NCBI GenBank assembly: GCA_028289885.1
Contig: JAQGKX010000169.1
Location: 121,817 to 185,747 of the forward strand
DNA: 63,931 nt
Direction of reading: 5' to 3'
From: Sphingomonadales bacterium
GTDB taxonomy: Bacteria; Pseudomonadota; Alphaproteobacteria; Sphingomonadales; Sphingomonadaceae
Each line of letters opens with the position of its first letter. Position 1 is the first letter of the stretch. A program made the position numbers and the translations under genes. The notes under the pieces are model-generated. The model had not been told where the DNA came from. It saw only the letters and a list, made by a program, of their open reading frames with translations, and ran no database searches. Positions 60,908 to 63,931 of this stretch are shown here, one piece after another.

Positions 60908-60932
60908 AACAGTGTGGCTGCCGTACGGTTCC
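60908..60932 (-). promoter_or_regulatory. EcfG-like promoter of the oxidase operon
   Basis: On the minus strand GGAAC (60932-60928), 16 bases, TGTT (60911-60908), about 85 bases before the cytochrome c start. One change in the -10 element. It is nearly back to back with the next site. Confidence 0.4.
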
Positions 60933-60937
60933 ATGCG

Positions 60938-60963
60938 GGAACCTGTTGAACAGCTCGACCATT
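60938..60963 (+). promoter_or_regulatory. EcfG-like promoter of the DnaJ-type zinc-finger peptide
   Basis: GGAAC (60938-60942), 17 bases, CATT (60960-60963), 28 bases before the ATG at 60,992. One change (CGTT to CATT). Confidence 0.4.
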
Positions 60964-60991
60964 CTTCAACAAGACACCACAGGAGAGCGAT

Positions 60992-61156
60992 ATGAGCGAC
61001 CCAGACATGAACCCGGGCGATCAGGCACCCGAAGGCACTCCGGGGACGGGGGAAAATACCTGTCCTATTTGCAGTGGCAGCGGCGAGATCGACAACGAAC
61101 CCTGTGTAAATTGCGGTGGCAGCGGAATCATCATTGTCGGCATTGGCGGCGCCTGA
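60992..61156 (+). CDS. 54-residue DnaJ-type zinc-finger protein
   Basis: ATG 60992 after AGGAGAG encodes 54 residues ending at TGA 61156. The acidic N-terminus (MSDPDMNPGDQAPEGT) is followed by CPICSGSG (Cys24, Cys27) and CVNCGGSG (Cys38, Cys41): two CxxCxGxG repeats, the unit of the DnaJ cysteine-rich domain, here forming one four-Cys zinc site. There is no J domain. The protein is probably a stress-induced zinc-binding peptide that contacts clients or a chaperone; function unknown. Confidence 0.7.
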   Translation: MSDPDMNPGDQAPEGTPGTGENTCPICSGSGEIDNEPCVNCGGSGIIIVGIGGA

Positions 61157-61355
61157 GCCCTCTGGTCGCTGACACAATGGCGCATGCGATAGAGTCTCGC
61201 GCAAAAATGCTATTTTGTTTGAAAAGACGACCGGACATCTTGCACCAAACGTTGTTTAAGCCTGCGAACACAGTGGCTTGGGCGGATTTGCGCATTAACT
61301 TCGATCAAGGACCGCTCGCTGCTTATCGGCCATCATTGCGCCAAAGGAGACCGAA

Positions 61356-61577
61356 ATGGCTGATTCTAATCGGCAGCTTGAGTTCTACAGCCGTCGCGAA
61401 CGTCAGGAGCGCGAAGCCGAAGCAGCGGCCGCGTGTCCCGTTGCGAAAGCAGCCCATGCAGAAATGGCGCGGCTCTATGCCGGGCGGAAAGCGAACGCGA
61501 TCGTCATGCAAACGGTATCGGCATCAAACGCGATGGAGTCAGATGGGCGTGGGGCTCGGGCTCTCCAAGCGTACTGA
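61356..61577 (+). CDS. Small charged helical protein
   Basis: A 73-residue protein, ATG after AAAGGAGA. The first two thirds are a charged helix (QLEFYSRRERQEREAEAAAA); one Cys. No family recognised. It stands alone between the zinc-finger gene and convergent minus-strand genes. Confidence 0.55.
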   Translation: MADSNRQLEFYSRRERQEREAEAAAACPVAKAAHAEMARLYAGRKANAIVMQTVSASNAMESDGRGARALQAY

Positions 61578-61610
61578 CGGGACCATGCTGCCAACGGGCG
61601 GGCGGGTAGT

Positions 61611-61925
61611 TCAGCTGCTATTTTCATTATGTCCGTCGCCAAAGCGATCCGGCTCTCTGTCGGGCGTCATGCTCAGACTTCCGTCTCCATTCTGGGCATC
61701 GCCGTCGAAATCCTCGGGCCCGCCACCGCCGCCAGCGCCCGCACCCGATCCGACCGCAGCCCCGCTGCCGTGCTGAGGCGCACGTCGCCCACGGTTCTGC
61801 CCTGCCGACCCGCCGTCGTGCCGGATGCCGACGGGACTCTCGGTTTCCTTCAATTCGGGCGGCACTTTCTCGTCGCCGGGGTAACCACTTTGCAGTGCAG
61901 GTGACTGGAATGGGTCTGTCGTCAT
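61611..61925 (-). CDS. Glycine-rich disordered protein
   Basis: About 104 residues from ATG 61925, eight bases after GGAGAA. Composition is dominated by Gly, Asp, Pro, Ser and Glu with a run around GSGAAVGSGAGAGGGGG; no hydrophobic core. Such proteins accumulate in stressed or stationary alphaproteobacteria, but function is unknown and low complexity makes the call tentative. Confidence 0.45.
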   Translation of the reverse strand: MTTDPFQSPALQSGYPGDEKVPPELKETESPVGIRHDGGSAGQNRGRRAPQHGSGAAVGSGAGAGGGGGPEDFDGDAQNGDGSLSMTPDREPDRFGDGHNENSS

Positions 61926-61991
61926 CGCTTTCTCCATGGGCCGACTGCGACTATGTTTCGCCGGTACTTGCGCCGCCATTCGGCCCGTCGA

Positions 61992-62492
61992 CTATCGATA
62001 CTCGGTGGTGCGTTTCGGCGGTTTGGAATCTGAGGAGTCCGATCGCTTCCTGTTGCGGAATGCGGAGATTCCAAGGCCGATCAGCAGAACAGCCGGACCG
62101 CCAATAACCAATATGGCCCAGAGGAAGTTTGGCGATGTGGCCGGGCTGGTGCCGACCGCAATGTTGGAGTCGGTCAGTTCCTGGCGGTGGTGCTGGGCCA
62201 GGCTCGTATAGACGAACGCGCCTGTCACCACTGCCGAGGCAATCAGGGCACCCACCGCCGCACGCAGGTGGCCGACGGGTTCGCGCTTGCGGATCGCAAA
62301 GAGTGCCAGACCCGATATGACGCAGAGGAAAATGGTGACTGCACCGATTGCGAGGATCCTGGGCTCGCCTCCGACACCCGGCGTCGCCTGATGCATGGCC
62401 GACATCACGTACCATCCCGGCAACGTAAGCGCCGCCATCAGCGTTAAAACGACCAGACCTTCGACAAGACGGGGAAAGTTGCGGTTGTTCAT
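61992..62492 (-). CDS. Membrane protein of unknown function, four TM segments
   Basis: About 166 residues from ATG 62492 (GGAAG before it). Hydrophobic helices: LVVLTLMAALTLPGWYVM, AIGAVTIFLCVISGLALFAI, AVGALIASAVVTGAFVYTSL and NFLWAILVIGGPAVLLIGLGI. The basic C-terminus (RNRKRSDSSDSKPPKRTTEYR) should be cytoplasmic. No family recognised. An EcfG-like promoter sits 28 bases upstream. Confidence 0.6.
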   Translation of the reverse strand: MNNRNFPRLVEGLVVLTLMAALTLPGWYVMSAMHQATPGVGGEPRILAIGAVTIFLCVISGLALFAIRKREPVGHLRAAVGALIASAVVTGAFVYTSLAQHHRQELTDSNIAVGTSPATSPNFLWAILVIGGPAVLLIGLGISAFRNRKRSDSSDSKPPKRTTEYR

Positions 62493-62520
62493 GGCACTTC
62501 CATTTTTGACATGGAGCATC

Positions 62521-62546
62521 AACCCGACACGGCGTTCCGCCGTTCC
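62521..62546 (-). promoter_or_regulatory. EcfG-like promoter
   Basis: On the minus strand GGAAC (62546-62542), 17 bases, GGTT (62524-62521), 28 bases before the ATG at 62,492. The same -35, spacing and -10 as the catalase promoter. Confidence 0.5.
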
Positions 62547-62657
62547 CTCATTTTATCGAAGTTTAACAAGAGTTAGATGCTTTTCTGGCTCAAATGGCGG
62601 CGCATCGGGAGCAGCATCCCGTGTACTGATCGGGAAACGTATCCGGTCGGAAAGTCG

Positions 62658-63920
62658 TCAAACAAAGATCATGGCAATTGCAGCGGCAGCCATGATCAAC
62701 GTTGCGGCCCAACCGAGGAACAGAAGGGGGCGGGTGGCAGTGAACTTGCCCATCGAGGAATGTCGCCCCACGACGAGCATCATCGCCGCCATGATCGGCA
62801 CCGCGACAACGCCGTTGATCACCGCACTCCAGAACAGGGCCTTTATCGGATCGAGCGGCGACCAGTCGATACCGATGCCGAGCAAGGTCGCCGCTCCGAT
62901 CACGGCGTAAAACCCCCAGGCTTCCCAGGGTTTGAATTCGAGCCCGCATTTCCAGCCACGCGTTTCCCCAACCGCATAGGCGGCGGAGCCGGCCAGTACC
63001 GGGACCGCCAGCAAGCCTGTTCCGATGATCCCAAGGCTAAACAGCAGGAAGGCAAAATGGCCTGCGACCGGTTCAAGCGCCTTGGCCGCGTCGGCCGCAG
63101 TATCGATCTGCGTCTTGCCCGCCGCATGCAGTGTTGCAGCCGTGCCGATCATGATCGCAAGCGCGACCAGATTTGATACCGCCATGCCGGCGAACGTATC
63201 GAGCCGCATCCGGCGAAATTCACGTCGGGCCTGCCATGGAGCCTCAGTCAGTGCATGGGCTTTTGCATTCTGATCTACCTCCTCCACCTCCTGCGAGCTT
63301 TGCCAGAAAAACAGATATGGGCTGATCGTCGTGCCAAAGATTGCAACAACCGTCGTCACCCCGCCTGCGCCCACGATAGTCGGCCAGAACATGCCCTTTG
63401 TCGCTGCCGTCCAGTCGACATTGACCATGAAAACAAGAGCGACATAGGCCAGCAACACCAGCGTCAGATATTTGAGGATCGATGAATATCGGCGATAGGG
63501 CACGAACATCTGGAGGATCAGCGAGCCGACGGCAAATACCACGGTGAAGACATGGCTCCCGGTTCCGACGACCAGCTGAGCCGCATCACCCATCGCCGCG
63601 ATATCGGCACCGATATTGATTGTATTGGCGACGAACAGCATCGCGACGAGGATGTTCACAAACCAGCGCGGCAGGATTTCGTCCATATTGTAGGCAAGGC
63701 CGCGACCGGTCACGCGCCCGATGTGCGCGCTGACCAGCTGGACCGCGGTCATCAGCGGATAGGTGAGGACCAGCGTCCACAACAGTCCGAAGCCGAACTG
63801 CGCCCCAGCCTGCGAATAGGTTGCGATGCCGCTTGGATCATCGTCGGCGGCGCCCGTGACCAGACCCGGCCCCAGTTGTTCGAACAGGGCAATCGATCGT
63901 GCACGTCGGCCAAGCTTCAC
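62658..63920 (-). CDS. Nramp-related transporter with altered metal-site motifs
   Basis: A 420-residue transporter with about 11 TM segments and a GTG start at 63920 behind GGGAG. The TM1 motif is DDDPSGIATYSQ in place of DPGN, and the TM6 region is TTISPYLFFWQSSQE in place of MPHN, so the Met that selects Mn/Fe over Ca/Mg is absent. This places it in the Nramp-related branch whose substrates include Mg2+ in characterised relatives; the substrate here is uncertain. Distinct from mntH at 52,463. Confidence 0.82.
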   Translation of the reverse strand: MKLGRRARSIALFEQLGPGLVTGAADDDPSGIATYSQAGAQFGFGLLWTLVLTYPLMTAVQLVSAHIGRVTGRGLAYNMDEILPRWFVNILVAMLFVANTINIGADIAAMGDAAQLVVGTGSHVFTVVFAVGSLILQMFVPYRRYSSILKYLTLVLLAYVALVFMVNVDWTAATKGMFWPTIVGAGGVTTVVAIFGTTISPYLFFWQSSQEVEEVDQNAKAHALTEAPWQARREFRRMRLDTFAGMAVSNLVALAIMIGTAATLHAAGKTQIDTAADAAKALEPVAGHFAFLLFSLGIIGTGLLAVPVLAGSAAYAVGETRGWKCGLEFKPWEAWGFYAVIGAATLLGIGIDWSPLDPIKALFWSAVINGVVAVPIMAAMMLVVGRHSSMGKFTATRPLLFLGWAATLIMAAAAIAMIFV

Positions 63921-63931
63921 GTACCACTCCC

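Noticed and set aside
61309-61334. EcfG-like promoter before the 73-residue gene (GGACC followed by CATC)
   Set aside because: Two or more mismatches in the -10 element; too weak to list.
1-63931. CRISPR arrays, tRNA or rRNA genes, insertion sequences, phage attachment sites
   Set aside because: Looked for direct-repeat arrays, tRNA-like cloverleaf ends and transposase motifs; nothing convincing was seen by eye.

Overview
The window looks like a high-GC alphaproteobacterial chromosome segment, most likely from a sphingomonad. The grounds are the gene content (TonB-dependent receptor, several class I P450s, many acyl-CoA enzymes) and GGAAC-N16/17-(C/G/T)GTT promoters of the alphaproteobacterial general stress response (EcfG) type in the right-hand part. 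The genus is inference. I saw no tRNA, rRNA, CRISPR array or insertion sequence.

About 3-50,600 is a dense catabolic region. Left block (3-7590, + strand): truncated DUF35/thiolase-fold protein, thiolase, MaoC hydratase, CitE-like CoA lyase, acyl-CoA dehydrogenase, E1 alpha and beta of a 2-oxoacid dehydrogenase, and an APH-fold kinase. Then come an SDR, membrane proteins and another acyl-CoA dehydrogenase (7646-11149). A minus-strand run from 17,018 down to 11,164 holds NIPSNAP and ABM-like proteins, two P450s, an F420-type luciferase-like oxidoreductase and a kinase. It is followed by a third P450, TetR, two co-translated acyl-CoA synthetases, MarR/YciI, a flavoprotein/GST pair and a molybdopterin oxidoreductase with its own MarR (17,188-28,675). 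Next are SnoaL-like and SDR genes, a + strand run of three VOC proteins, a TIM-barrel protein and an Old Yellow Enzyme homologue (28,821-34,092), a phosphatase, and a deazaflavin-dependent nitroreductase-like protein (34,992-35,468).

The most striking part is 35,724-48,076. An ACAD/kinase pair is followed by a minus-strand run from 46,615 down to 38,036 that reads: lipocalin-like protein, degenerate kinase, helical protein, FbiC (F420 deazaflavin-core synthase, CofG-CofH fusion), NADPH:F420 reductase, P450, second lipocalin-like protein. A divergent kinase-like gene lies opposite. F420 biosynthesis and reduction are therefore embedded in a catabolic operon, with two candidate F420H2-using enzymes elsewhere in the same region. 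A 14-base element, TAGCATACCATATG, occurs identically at 40,691 and 46,711, with close variants in front of other catabolic units, which suggests one shared regulator. A TonB receptor (48,149-50,623) could import the substrate. The substrate is not identifiable from sequence; a hydrophobic cyclic compound is a reasonable guess.

From about 51,000 to the right edge the theme changes to stress and respiration: Crp/Fnr regulator, MntH, manganese catalase, a seven-gene caa3-type cytochrome oxidase operon with overlapping genes, several small hydrophilic or membrane proteins (including a 54-residue DnaJ-type zinc-finger protein) and a divergent Nramp-family transporter. Several of these genes carry EcfG-like promoters.
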